Shown piece after piece: positions 11,991-22,977 of a stretch of 43,690 bases of DNA. Position 1 is the first letter of the stretch, and each line of letters starts with the position of its first letter. The translations under genes were made by a program, and so were the position numbers. Origin of the DNA: Didymodactylos carnosus (Eukaryota > Rotifera > Eurotatoria > Philodinida > Philodinidae); assembly GCA_905250885.1 (NCBI GenBank), contig CAJNOQ010000672.1:1-43690 (forward strand), read 5' to 3'. The notes under the pieces are model-generated. The model was not told the DNA's origin. It saw only the letters and a list, made by a program, of their open reading frames with translations, and did no database searches.

Positions 11991-12449
11991 CTACACATTA
12001 AAACTCTCACCACATCCACACGTTCCTTTAATATTAGGATTATTAAATATGAATTCACTTGATAGTTTATTTTGAACAAAATCCATTTCTGTTCCCAATA
12101 GTGATAATTGTGCTTTTGGATCAATTAATAGTTTAATACCATCTTGAACAACTTCTTCATCCATTTTTTTCTTTTCTTCTACATAGTCTAATGTGTACGA
12201 TAGTCCATTGCAACCACGTTGTCTTACACCGATACGTAATGCTATGGAATTTGGTTTTTGTCTCAATAAGTCTTTAACACGTTTTACAGCTGATTCAGTT
12301 AATGTAATGGCGGCTCGTGTTGCACCCATTGTTAAACGTTTACCTTAAATAAACATAAAGAATATCGTAAAAATTACTAAACATCTAGTATAATACTTCA
12401 ACATACCTTTAATAGCTCGAACACTTGATGATACTAATGTTGACGACAT
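11991..12449 (-). CDS. ISCA1: Iron-sulfur cluster assembly protein ISCA1 (A-type, mitochondrial)
   Basis: Exon 1 is 12407-12449 (MSSTLVSSSVRAIK) and exon 2 is 11991-12343, with a 63-base intron between. The 131-residue product is almost the length of human ISCA1 (129) and very similar to it across TRAAITLTESAV, VGVRxRGCNGLSYTL-like sequence, LLGTEMDFV, KLSSEFIFNNPNIKG and the C-terminal GTCGCGESFN. The three conserved cysteines of the HesB/IscA family are present (about 59, 123 and 125). They bind Fe-S or iron during mitochondrial [4Fe-4S] assembly, together with ISCA2 and IBA57. The Ser/Arg-rich first 20 residues fit a mitochondrial targeting sequence. Exon 2 alone has an in-frame ATG (12329), which gives a shorter reading that would lose the presequence. 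The ATG at 12449 is preferred because it is in phase and supplies the presequence. Confidence 0.96.
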
Positions 12450-13007
12450 TATTTAATTGAAAATAATGTACCGCACGAACAACTTTATTCAACGTTTGAA
12501 TTTTTAACAACTCGAAAAGTTGATTTAATCAATTCGTCTTGATAATCAAATTTTTTAAAAGTTTTAAAGAATCTTTATAAATAACAATTCGTAGTTAACA
12601 TCACTAGTACTGATGTTGGTAAATTTTTCATTGCAGATAATGATCTGAATGTGAATCTACTAAGACAAAGTTGAAATGATTTTAATAATAAATTATTGTA
12701 ATTTTTTACTCGCATCAGAAGTAAAAAAATAATGTAGGAAGACATATTACAAAAATAATGTGACAATTTAATTCTTATTAAAAAACTATGCCAGCAATAC
12801 AAGAAAAAACAAATAAAATAGCGTTTTCCATTGTTTTTTATTGAATAAACTGAGTAAGTATGTATAAGATGGAAAGAAGAAAAAGTAAAACCTAACAACA
12901 ACAACAAACACTATAACAAGAACTAACATAAAAATAGTAAAAAAGACAAAAAAAAACTAACGAACGGAATTTCGTTACTTTATTTACACCACTTTATTTT
13001 GAATTTC

Positions 13008-13992
13008 CTAGATGGTTCGATCAATTTCTTCTTTAATTTGATTATTACGCCAATCTAAGGATATTGAATCTAGATGATTATCAAAGTCAACTAATTTACG
13101 ATGAAAATTCCGTTGTACTAGTGATAAGGCAATATGAGCATGTTCATCGCTTACAGTGTGCCTAGTAAAAACAAAATCGTATTCATTCTTTTGATGAAAG
13201 TTTTCCTACTTACATAACGGATGCATCTTTCCAACTTTTATCAATGAGTGATAAAACATTGTAAAATCGATCATTTTCGTCTAAATCTGTTAAACGATTA
13301 TCGATCTAAAGCGACCAACACAAAATGATCACGTTATTTTGTTTTAATATTAAAAATTATCTCACCATAAACAGAAGTGCATCTGGATTATTTTCCTTAA
13401 TTTTTTCCATAATTTTCATTGCGATTAAATTTGGTCTAAAAATTTTAAATATGCATAATCTATAGTAAAAGTTCTACCTAAAAAGCAAATACATTTACTT
13501 AATATCTCAGATGTTCACTGAGTCTTATATTCAGCCACACTTTGAAATTACTTCCGATCTATTCACCTCGTCTTAAGTGAAGAAAGACTTTTTTCCTCTC
13601 CTTAATGCAAATATCTACTCCGACAACGTGTACACGAGACAGATGACTACAATAACCTACTGTGAATCGTTTAAATTTTCATTTGCTTGATAATAACCAC
13701 TAATTATTAGATTACGTTTCGAGCAATAAGCATCAATCTATAAGTAAAAAATGAATACTTAGAATAGCCGAATCAAGAGCGTTAACAAAACCGCCATCTT
13801 TACTTGTGTTAATGAAATTTCTAACATTGGTGTGAGAGATAATATGCCGTGAAACAATGGCACACAGTCAACAAAATGCAAAATTAAATCGGATTTTTGA
13901 CTTAATAATACACCATTCACTGACAATTCAGGATATTTTGCTAAATGTAAAAACATTTTCGAATACGCAAGTGAATTTATCTCAGAATTCAT
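13008..13992 (-). CDS. EMC8: ER membrane protein complex subunit 8/9 (UPF0172, MPN-like)
   Basis: Five exons, 13804-13992, 13661-13737, 13366-13435, 13214-13305 and 13008-13161, join in phase to 193 codons plus TAG. Introns are 66, 225, 60 and 52 bases. Similarity to EMC8/EMC9 runs the whole length: ISALAY-like NSLAYSKMFLHLAKYP at the start, VNGVLL, DCVPLFHG, LTPMLEISLTQ, ISGYYQANE (about 75-83), DALLFMIDN and the C-terminal KLVDFDNHLDSISLDW. The fold is a degenerate MPN/JAMM domain. The zinc-ligand His-x-His of active JAMM proteases is absent (YYQAN at that place), as in the whole family, so the role is structural, on the cytosolic side of the EMC insertase for tail-anchored and multipass proteins. 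Whether it is EMC8 or EMC9 cannot be told, as invertebrates usually carry one. Intact. Confidence 0.93.
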
Positions 13993-14530
13993 CTTTGCAA
14001 GTGCTTCACTTAATCTGAAACAAATGATGTTGATTAAACATGACTACTGAACAGCTAACACGATAACAGAAAAGAACGAACATTCGCGAACTTTCGAAAG
14101 AAGAAATAGATGAGATTTATTAACGGGCAAAGTGGTAAGAAATTGTCAATTTACAGCTCATGATAGCATGAGAAACTGGCTGTCATCTTTGAGCTACCTT
14201 AATCGTGCAGCAAGTAAAGCAAAAAACCGTGTCATAACGGTGAAAATGTATGCCAACGTTATTAAATTAGCTAATCTATCGATGACAACACTATAAACAA
14301 AACACAAGCTTTAATGGTGCTAACCTAGCGGCTTAAACGTCAAAAACGGATGCATGTTTTAACTGCCATTTTATCCGTTCTTACCTGACATTTATTAGAA
14401 TGTTTTAAACGTCTGTATGATTTGGTATTGGGGAATGAATAGCCAGTGGGCAGGGTTTGAGTTTGAAAAAGCGCATTTTGCTAAAGAATGGTGGAAGAAA
14501 ATGTGTTTCATTTATTTCTCTCGGAAATAC
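13993..14530. other. 5' flank of EMC8/9
   Basis: AT-rich intergenic sequence. No ORF, repeat or clear core promoter recognised. Confidence 0.35.
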
Positions 14531-14533
14531 CTG

Positions 14534-14898
14534 TCTGTAGACTGATCCATATAATGACTTAAATTAAACGCACTTTTATATAGATTATCTGAACTGAATT
14601 CACTGAATCAATATTTTAAATTATATGAAGATTCTAATTAAGAAACTCTTTATAATTCTCGATTTTTTCAAGAAATTCATTATTTTTAAAATAAACACAT
14701 TTTATATTTTACAGATGCCATTTTCCCCACAATGATGTATTTATCTCAAAAATAACGAATTTCTTGAAAAAAGCGAGAATAGCAAAGAATTTCTCAATTA
14801 GAATCTTCCTCTAATTTAAAATATTGAGTCAATGAATTCAGCCCAGATAATATATATGCAAAGTGCATAATCTTGGTTATCATACATCAGTCTACATA
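14534..14898. mobile_element. Foldback element, arms about 160 bases
   Basis: The inner arms, 14570-14691 and 14749-14866, are close reverse complements: GCACTTTTATATAGATTATC, CAATATTTTAAATTA, GAAGATTCTAATT and TTTTTTCAAGAAATTC recur in inverted order with scattered mismatches. The outer ends TGTAGACTGAT (about 14536) and ATCAGTCTACA (about 14886) also pair, so the element is probably about 365 bp with a 57-base spacer. No coding sequence. Confidence 0.8.
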
Positions 14899-15890
14899 CT
14901 ATTCGTTTTAGATTAAAGTTTTTTTATCGAATGCTTTTCCAGAGTTCTGGCTCTTCACATAGCATTGTGCTATTTAAACGGTCGTGGACTTGCGCATTAA
15001 AATTGTACCATTACTTCTGAAAAGAAAGAAAGCAGTTGATCCAGCATTGTCGCCATACCCCGTTTTTTAGTGGAATTATTGCTGACTTTATTCCGGTTAT
15101 TTTTTTCTCAGTACTAAGTGTATCCCCGATTCCTTAGATGTATCTTACATTCAAGCTTTTGCCTGAAAGACAGTGACTAATGGTGGATTTTTGTGGAAGC
15201 TGGCAAAATTTTAAAGTATTTATCTTTAGTTATAGTTTGCAACGTTGTTCTACTGTTTTCGCCACGAATTTTAAGTTTTATGTATCGCTTATTTCTGCAT
15301 ATTACTTTTTTACATGAGGTTAACAGCAACAACACAACAAGGAATGTAACAAGGAAATATAACAAAGATTATATTTGCAAGTGAGATTTTTGTAATAAAA
15401 ATATAAAAGCTAATTATACTTGACTATGATTTGTTTGCAAATCACATAAAGTAAGAATAATTCATTTTAAAACACGCGGTAAGAAAAACCCGACACTTAA
15501 ACCTCAGGTTGGCGGGACCTGACGGAAAAAAAGCGCCAAAAATCGTCATTTTGGCGTCAAGTTGGATGTGTTTTTTAAAGTACGACACATAACCAGGTTA
15601 TCCGACGATTAAATTAAACCGTCAGGTTGGAACGGTTAATACGTGCGGTTCTTTTACAGTGAAGAAACTTAGACTGAATGTATAAGAATCAACAAATGAA
15701 AGCGTTTTTTCATTAATAGCCGTAACATAACATCATTACACACGTTGTTTCCTTTTAGCTCCAAGAAGCCAGGATTAATGCGAACTGATGTAGATAATCT
15801 CTTCTTGGAACTACTATTTGGAGTGGAAAGGAAACAACGCATTACCATTGCATAACACTTCATTGCGATCAGCGTTTTCAATAGGAATTT
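14899..15890. other. Intergenic; weak inverted repeat at about 15690-15890
   Basis: The block 15480-15660 has higher GC, with short self-pairing words around CAGGTTGGCGGGACCTG. In 15690-15890, CGTTGTTTCCTTTTAGCTCC and its imperfect reverse complement around 15825-15840 suggest a worn foldback repeat. ORFs here are short and unrecognised. Confidence 0.35.
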
Positions 15891-16540
15891 TTTCAGAGTG
15901 GGACTTTCCACTTTGCTGTTAGCGTCAAAGTGGGATTTTTCACTTTGATATGAAACGTAAAGTAGAAAAAATGGGAACAGTTGAAATTTTTGTCTAATAG
16001 CGGCTAAAAGAGATCTTTTTATCGTCGCAGGGGTTTCGTTTTATCACTTTCGATCAAATAGACCGAAATTAACTTCTCTAACCAGATGAATTACAAATTT
16101 AACAACAAATATTTCAGATGACTCATCTAAAACAAAATGTAACTAAAATAATAGCTATAAGTTGAACACTTCTGAAAAGAAACGCTACAAAACTTGTATA
16201 CGTTTAGACAGAAGTCACAAATCCTTTTTGACTAATATCCTGTTGATGTTGATCGTCAGACACGAGCCATGGCGTATTGTGATGAAAAGGAGAGGATTAA
16301 ACAGATATTATACTAGTTCTCTCGCTCACAAGTGTTCAACAAACAGAGATCGATGGGTTAATTTTATAAGGCAGAAAATATGAAAAAAGATAAAGTGGAA
16401 GTTTTCAAAAGCAAAGTGGGATATACTTTTCTCAGTGTGAAAAACAGAATGGAAATTCATTATTCAAAGTGGAAATCTATTTTGCTCTGATTTGTCCCAC
16501 TAATCATTAAACACACTGGTTGCGATCCTTACAAACCTGT
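15891..16540. repeat. CAAAGTGGGA/TCCCACTTTG-rich repeat region
   Basis: Words such as GAGTGGGACTTTCCACTTTG, CAAAGTGGGATTTTTCACTTT (about 15895-15950), AAAGTGGAAG, CAAAGTGGGATATA and CAAAGTGGAAATC (about 16390-16475) cluster at both ends of a 600-base stretch. This suggests the degraded ends of one repeat element. No complete element could be bounded, and the ORF between them (16162-16383) has no known motif. Confidence 0.4.
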
Positions 16541-16542
16541 GT

Positions 16543-16662
16543 AAAATAAAGATAAAAAGATAAATAAAAAAGTTAAATTATCCGATTTAATTTGTGAAGA
16601 TGGCGGTCCAACCAATCAAATCGGACAATTTATCTTTTTTATTTATTTTTATCTGTATTTTG
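16543..16662. repeat. Inverted repeat, arms about 45 bases
   Basis: The left arm (GATAAAAAGATAAATAAAAA, then AAATTATCCGATTT) and the right arm (AAATCGGACAATTTATC, then TTTTTTATTTATTTTTATC) are reverse complements with few mismatches, around a spacer of about 30 bases containing GATGGCGGTCC. Small hairpin or MITE remnant. Confidence 0.65.
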
Positions 16663-18277
16663 CACATCGGAGCGATCCTTGCTCAGTTACCTTTTCTCTA
16701 ACTCTTGATTAGGTATTGCCGATGTCCAATACAAATTTAATAATGAGCCCTGTAGAAATAACTGCGCTGTCATAGTGACAGCTATCTTAAGGATGTCACT
16801 TATATCAGTTCTTAAATTGGCAAAAGCACAAAAGAGATAAGAAAGAATGCAACAGCTGAGTTATATTTAGTATTTTCCAACTGTTTTTTCGGTTTGTCTG
16901 GATGTAACTGATATATTACTTTATTCGTTTTACTTTAACGTACATATTCTCTCTCATAAAAACATATGAAAACTACCCGCTTTTTATCCGCAACGATTCC
17001 AGCCGGGAGACCGTCATATTCGGATCGGGCATGTCGAGAAACCTTTTTCACCTAAGTTTGAGCTTGAAGGAAGACAAAAAGTTCTCCTCGAAATTTTTGC
17101 CTGAGGTCCCCTGCCCCTCAGATGGTTTGCCTAAAATTTTGAACAAAAACTTTTTTTCTCGAAACACATCGAATTATATATCATTCAATGCAGTTTTTCG
17201 CATAGATTCCGAATATCACATTGGTTTTGCATAAAAATGCTTCTGAACGTTTAAAAATTAAGTTTTCGACTTTTTTCGTTCTGCATATATAAGTTCGTGT
17301 TCACTAGCTGTGAAAAAGAGAAAATATTTTTTTCTTCGCTCTTTTCTCACTTCCCATATGGTAAAACACGTTCTTATTTTTCTAGCGTGTCATCGATATA
17401 AGAACATTTAGTCGATTTTTATATTTTGTGATTTCAGTGAGCAAAAGCTGTCTCTCAATCACATACTGATAATTTACCAGTATACGTCAAATTTTAAGCT
17501 CTATCCGAATTTGACTGTTTGGCATTTCGGAAACACGCGCAATCCGGAATAGATGGCTTTTTAGAAAAATTTAATTAAGACAAAGCTCGTTTTCAGATTT
17601 AACTGCCAAATTCTAAGTTTTAGTTTTAGCTCATTATATCGAGCACGTAAAATTACATATGCTTAACTATTTTTGCACTATTCTTTTAGTCTTTTTGAGG
17701 CTTTTTTGCTGTTGAACGGAAATTAAACAAAGAAGTAATTTAGATCGGTATACTTTAAAGGAAAAGCATTTAAGAGCCTTTTTTCTAGAGTAAGAAATAA
17801 TCAGAATGTTCAGGATATGATCAGATACGTTTCTTGAATACTTCAAACGCCAATAGAAATTTGAACTCATACTTTTATCTTCGAATAGTTTCTGAGAAAA
17901 CTTCTGAAATTTCTCAAGCAGGTTTTCACTTAATTCATGATGACACCAAAAAGCACAAGTTTTATGAGCAAGAAGATTCCCTCTCTAAAGTGTACTTTCA
18001 GGCTAATTTCACCATGTTTTAGCCGGCTTTCTCTTCGGGAACATGATGGAATTCATTTCAGGTTGAACTAGAGATTTAGCTCAAAACTAGTAAATCCACA
18101 GCAACTTTATTGACATCTCTTAACTCTTCGACTGTTAGCCGAACCAAGTCTTATTGTCTGTTGTCCTTTCAGTATCAAAGCATCAGTATTAAATACAATT
18201 GATTTTTCTGGTTTTCATTTTCCAATGAACCGCTATCCAAACATATGGCGTTCCTTGAATTAAATCGACGATCTGTA
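16663..18277. other. Intergenic, no gene seen
   Basis: AT-rich with ORFs of 60-70 codons that resemble nothing known. The 16985-17130 stretch has higher GC (CCAGCCGGGAGACCG, GTCCCCTGCCCCTC) and may be an old transposon fragment, but no family is recognised. Confidence 0.35.
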
Positions 18278-18316
18278 TTTGCATATTTGTCTATTTGAAA
18301 TAGACAAATACGCAAA
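18278..18316. repeat. Short hairpin with 19-bp arms
   Basis: TTTGCATATTTGTCTATTT (18278-18296), a single G, then AAATAGACAAATACGCAAA (18298-18316): 18 of 19 positions pair. Such a tight stem is unlikely by chance, but its role is unknown. There is no T-run that would make it a terminator-like signal. Confidence 0.7.
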
Positions 18317-19083
18317 GAGGGCAGGCTATTACTCATCAATATTATATCAATAGTTTCCTAAAACTACTTGTCAACGAAATGAGAAGGCAGGGATTATCAC
18401 ATAGTACTAATACCATCAAAGTTTATCATGACAGCGTTCGACAATATACTCATAACAACATTTTTACTATCTCGAACCAGAATGTGTCATAAATATTTTA
18501 CATCCACCTTATTCCACGGGTCCGGTACTTTTTCTAATTGATAAACTTAATCAATCAAACGGTCCCTAATAATGGCATTGACTGCCGTAACCAAAATGAT
18601 GAACTTTTTAATCGAAGATGATCTGAAAAAATTTCCAACGAATGTCTTGAAATAAACTGATTGTGCGTGGGTATTCATGACTTCTAGCTCAAATACTTGC
18701 TGAAGTAAAATCCTGATTAACTCTATTCTGTGACGTTTTATCTGTAAATGCCAGTACTTTTGGTATGACCTAAGTATACTCAATTTTCGTCTTCTCCTAT
18801 TATTCCGTATTTTCTGCATCTACAAGGTACTGCTGGAATCATATTCGGAAAGTTTGAGCTCATTCAAATCGCTTTTGATTGATTGATTTCAGATTGCTTT
18901 CTGTTACAAAAAATATGCCCTCGAGTTTCTTCTTTCGAGTGGCGAAAACCGCAACTCTCTATCTGAAGATCAACTTGCGAAAGATCAGAAATTACAAAAG
19001 AATAATAAGAATAAAAATTTATTTTCCGTTTTGTGAAAAATAAAAAATAAGTTTAAAACTAACAAGATGACAAAAAGAATAAA
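18317..19083. other. Intergenic, 3' flank of the B4GAT1-like gene
   Basis: AT-rich. The one ORF (18547-18819, minus) is Arg-rich at its start but shows no domain. No repeats were noticed. Confidence 0.35.
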
Positions 19084-20919
19084 TTAACATTTTCTAGATG
19101 CATTTGGATATCGAAAACGAATATCTTCTTTGAATTGTTCGTACAACAATTTTGATGTTTCATCATCAATTAATTCTGTTGATTGCACCTCATTTTTATC
19201 AAAAAAACCTTTACGATATAAAAACACATTATTTAACACTGCATAGTCATAACCTGCCAGATAGGTTTCACAACACTAGAAATAGTAATCAAAATGAGTT
19301 AAACTGTCGGAGTAAGAGATGAATAAATTAAGTCTTGAAATATACAGTGAAGACTTCTAAGGCTAACATTACGCAAGATACATTGATGCTTTTTCTGATA
19401 CGATTATAACTTACTCGATCAAATATTATATTTCTGTACACTATGCTCATCTCATTTAAAAACTATCTCTCATAAAAATATATTTTTTTAAAACTCATTC
19501 TATCCTTACTTGACTAATCCTAGCGTGTGCATGTTGTTTAAATCGTTGATCATATTGTGGCACATCAATCGGTCCAACATACAAAGGTTCCCATGGTGTT
19601 GAATAGTGTGGTCTAAACAGCGGTATAACTTGATCATTTTCAACAGCTTCTTTCCATGCCGTATAATTTGTTAACAGTTGACATTGTGGACAAATATTCG
19701 TTTTATACGGTTGAATTTGTTTATCATTCCACGATAGTATTAATTCACGCTTATTCTGAGGTAACGGTTGTATTTCTAAGATATTCGAATGAATTTCAAA
19801 CACGGGTAAAACATAGACGGTACGATTTAATTTTTCTTGACTGTCAATGGATGTAAGAAAGAGAAATAGATCGTGAAATAAATCGGGAGATGGAATAATA
19901 TCGATATCGAGAGTTAAATGGTAGGAAACATTGAAACCCTGACGCGCAACATTTCTTAAGAGATTGCTTGGATAAGGAGTTGTATCCATGTCATCAGTAT
20001 GATTAACATAACGAATATGTGCACAATTCATAGCATATTTAACGTCACGAGAATGTTGTTGACCAGAGAGTGATTCTAAAAAATAAACATTGTATATTCA
20101 CATACTAGTACAACAAAATATAAAATAAAGATAAATATGATTTGATTTGAATAAAACTAAATTATATTCTAGACTTTATCTAAAATAGTGATATATTTAC
20201 CATGAACATGTAATCTACTTCGGACAGATAGTTCTGCAGTTTTGATTACATGTGAACAAGAATCTGTCGACGAGCATTTTTCTCCAAAACTAACTTATAG
20301 CATTGCGCTTACTTTCATAAGCTGTTGCTGATATGACTAGATGTACAGATAAATGCTTAAATATTTTTCTATTACATCTTAGCCACATTGATGCATAATC
20401 AATATGATTTGATGCTTTTGTTCCTTTAATATATAATGCAATACTGATCGGATTCGGCCATAATTTAGCATATAATACGAGCAAATTTAATTGTTCAACG
20501 TTACAATGTAAATTTAATGATAATAAATCTGTACGAATTGTAGATTTACTACGATATTTTAGAAAATTTGTTACGATTAAATAATTTCCTGATGAGTCAA
20601 AACGTTTCTCGGTTTCAATTTGTTTATAATGGGGACGAGTATCTAAAATGGAATAAAAAACAACAAACAAATAATACATAGAAACACGACTCAATGAATA
20701 TTCAAGAATGAACATACCGTGATCATAATCTGTTTCATGAGTATCGTCTTGTGTAAAAAAAATAGTACTAAACAATGTTACATTGATTAAATTCATAATC
20801 AGCAGAGTAATAACGATAATACATATTATTTTTAGTATTCGAATTAGTCTTGATTTTGTTTGACAATAAGTACGATAAAAACGTTTTGTTCGTAAATAAT
20901 ATCGATACACTACTGACAT
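19084..20919 (-). CDS. B4GAT1: B4GAT1-like beta-1,4-glucuronyltransferase (GT49), with a frameshifted segment
   Basis: Exons: 20718-20919, 20313-20642, 19510-20075 and 19084-19275, an in-frame model of 429 residues. It is a type II membrane protein with a basic tail and one membrane span (about 29-54), so Golgi-lumenal. Similarity to animal B4GAT1 is clear: YLIVTNFL, HCNVEQLNLL, PISIALYI, NLLRNVARQG, the LDIDIIPSPDLF segment with a DxD-type metal site, YVLPVFEIH, ICPQCQLLTNYTAW, PWEPLYVG, YDQRF, ARISQ, then ETYLAGYDYAVLNNVFLYRKG and the C-terminal YPNASRKC. B4GAT1 adds glucuronic acid to start the LARGE-made matriglycan on dystroglycan. The substrate in this organism is an inference. Between 20201 and 20312 lies sequence that reads as the expected next stretch (Cys-containing, about 30 codons), but it is in another frame after AGTTAGTT, a likely 4-base duplication. 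A donor GTAAGC at 20312 skips it and keeps frame. Either the gene is damaged or splicing bypasses the lesion. Confidence 0.85.
20201..20312 (-). other. Former coding segment of the B4GAT1-like gene, out of frame by one base
   Basis: On the minus strand the upstream frame ends in TAG at 20290. From about 20292 on, a frame shifted by one base reads a Cys-containing stretch ending LHVH before the donor GTAAAT at 20200. This joins the next exon in phase (G plus AA giving Glu). Human B4GAT1 has about 38 residues between the matching YE and NYA landmarks. With this segment the rotifer-like protein would have about 48, and without it only about 12, which argues the segment was originally coding. The duplicated AGTT at the junction explains the shift. 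Confidence 0.6.
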
Positions 20920-21089
20920 AATTTTCTTCTATGTTAAATTTCTGTTACAATTTTTATATACAACAATGTCAATAATTAATTCAAACAGAAATTAAACCAC
21001 TTATTTTGTGTTTCGTCAGCGGCTTCAGATAATAATACTAAATCACCTTCAAACTCGTCTAGTAAATCCAAAAGACTATATCTATTTTT

Positions 21090-21353
21090 TTATTTGTCTT
21101 TGTTTACCTTATGTGTTGGTACTACTCCACTGGCTGTTTGATTTTTGCCCGTTTCACCAATACCACCACTACACAACGTTACTGATGAACTAGTAACAAC
21201 ACCTGAACTACTATTACTTGTGACAGTCGTTACTAATAAATGATGAGAATTTTGATTAATGTTTAGATTATCTAAATGTGGTAAATCATTGAGTAGCCAA
21301 TTATAATTGATGAATGCTAATTTTTGATCGTCATATATACAAAAATCATCCAT
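21090..21353 (-). CDS. Unrecognised Ser/Thr/Asn-rich ORF, possible 5' exon
   Basis: An 87-codon frame starts MDDFCIYDDQKLAFINYNW, then LLNDLPHLDNLN, and becomes Ser/Thr/Val-rich. I do not recognise it. AAG followed by GTAAAC near 21112 could be a donor. A further open stretch just downstream, about 21077 to 20990, reads LLDEFEGDLVLLSEAADETQ in a different frame and would end near 20985, before the B4GAT1-like start. I could not find a splice pair that joins them in phase with an intron of normal size. It could be a small gene, a remnant, or a 5' exon of something else. The codon composition looks protein-like, but confidence is low. Confidence 0.35.
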   Translation of the reverse strand: MDDFCIYDDQKLAFINYNWLLNDLPHLDNLNINQNSHHLLVTTVTSNSSSGVVTSSSVTLCSGGIGETGKNQTASGVVPTHKVNKDK

Positions 21354-22776
21354 AATAACGAATTTAAATTAGATTTGAACATAAAGGAAAGAAAAAGCAA
21401 AGGATGTATCTAAAATAGTAAAAACCGATAAAAATTAGCAGTCAATTACACAGTCTAGTTGAACACTAGTCTTTATTAAAAAATGATTTGCTTAATACTT
21501 AGGTAAAATCTTTACTCTAAAATGGGCGTACGAAAAAAACTTTATATATGACATCATTAGTGATGAATATAAACTTAGAATGTAGATAATTTATCTGTAG
21601 AGCGTATAATCCATAGTAATATACTTGGTATCATTAGAGTAAGTAAATTGAAAATTTCAAAATTTTAAGTATTAATTTTTATCAAGTTTTGATTTTATTT
21701 CTATACACTCAAATATGCAAGTTTTGTTCTTTTTTGACACAATATCACAATAATATCTTTATAATACATTACACAATACATTTTTTCTTATTTAATACCA
21801 CATGATCCTTTTTACATGAACCATGGATAAATATTTCAGTTAAAAATTGATAACTGGAATCCTCTGTTCTCAATAAAGATATATGATTTAGAATAACCAA
21901 ATAGTTATCATTTTGAGCACTAAATACATATTTGTTAAAGCAATCCTATATTAATTCAACAAATGTAAGATATTTTAATCTTTCAATCTGTTTTATTATA
22001 TAGAGAGAAATTGTTAGAGATTGAAGCGAGACGTGTTTTTCATCTCGTCTCGCACAATGGGCATCAAGGTGGAATATTAGCAAAAAAATGGGTGTCGATA
22101 TATTTCAAGTTTCATGAATGGATAATAAAGTATCTGTTCCTATAAAAATATTTTTTCTCTCGCTTCTTAAGTTATAATAGTCGTACAAATTACATTCTTG
22201 CAATATGATAAATGATTTTTTATATTAAGAACGGTTTTAGATATAAATTTAGCCATATCCGGCTACTTGATAACGAAAGAATTTGCAAATATGAATATAA
22301 ATGTAATGAGAGAAAAGAATATTTTTTATGTTAACAAACTTCTCTGTAATAAGTGTAGTGTAACGGGTTTCCTCTTTTTTTCCTCTTGAATATTGCTCAA
22401 ACTTATAGCAGAATGTTTGTCTACATCTAGTATATTAGTGGTACATGCGGAAAAATCTATACAAAACAAGTATAGAAAATCGCATGTTAATCTATACGTT
22501 TTCTTTTTTAAATCTGACTTTTCAGTTAAATTCATTTTTTTCATTCGGAAGCATTAAGAGTATCACTCACTCTTTTTATCTTGTTGCTACAGGTGAAAGC
22601 AACGGTACGACTGATCATAAATTTATATCCAAAATAGAACATTGGAAAGAAAATCGATTTAACTCTGACTTATTTCTAGAAAGCTTTGAATAGAGTTTTC
22701 TAGAAATTTAGTTATTAACCGGATTACACTACTAATCTCCTAAGAGTTTATCTGATCGGACTGCAAACTGTAACTT
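21354..22776. other. Intergenic, no gene seen
   Basis: Very AT-rich (many runs of A and T). ORFs at 22326-22693 are short and opposed on both strands, with no motif. No repeat arms noticed before 22777. Confidence 0.35.
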
Positions 22777-22977
22777 AGATACTTGGGACGATATTTCAAA
22801 TCTTCGAAATTTTGTTTTTTGTTTTTAACTTTTCCTTCTCGAGTTAGTTATACGTTTTTTAAAGCAAAAATCTTAGGTTTTCATAAAACTTTCTTAATTT
22901 ATTGCATAACTTGCGAAGGAAAAGTCAAAAACGAAAAACAAAAATTTGAAAGGTTTAAATTAACGTCCCAAGTATCT
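22777..22977. mobile_element. Foldback element, arms about 73 bases
   Basis: The left arm, about 22777-22850, begins AGATACTTGGGACG and continues through TTTTGTTTTTTGTTTTTAAC and TTTTCCTTCTCGAGTTA. The right arm, about 22905-22977, is its reverse complement with about ten changes and ends CGTCCCAAGTATCT. The spacer is about 54 bases. A plus-strand ORF through it is a by-product of the repeat. Confidence 0.75.

Noticed and set aside
21090-21353. Possible 5' exon of the B4GAT1-like gene
   Set aside because: That gene already starts with a proper type II membrane anchor at 20919, and no in-phase splice to it is visible.
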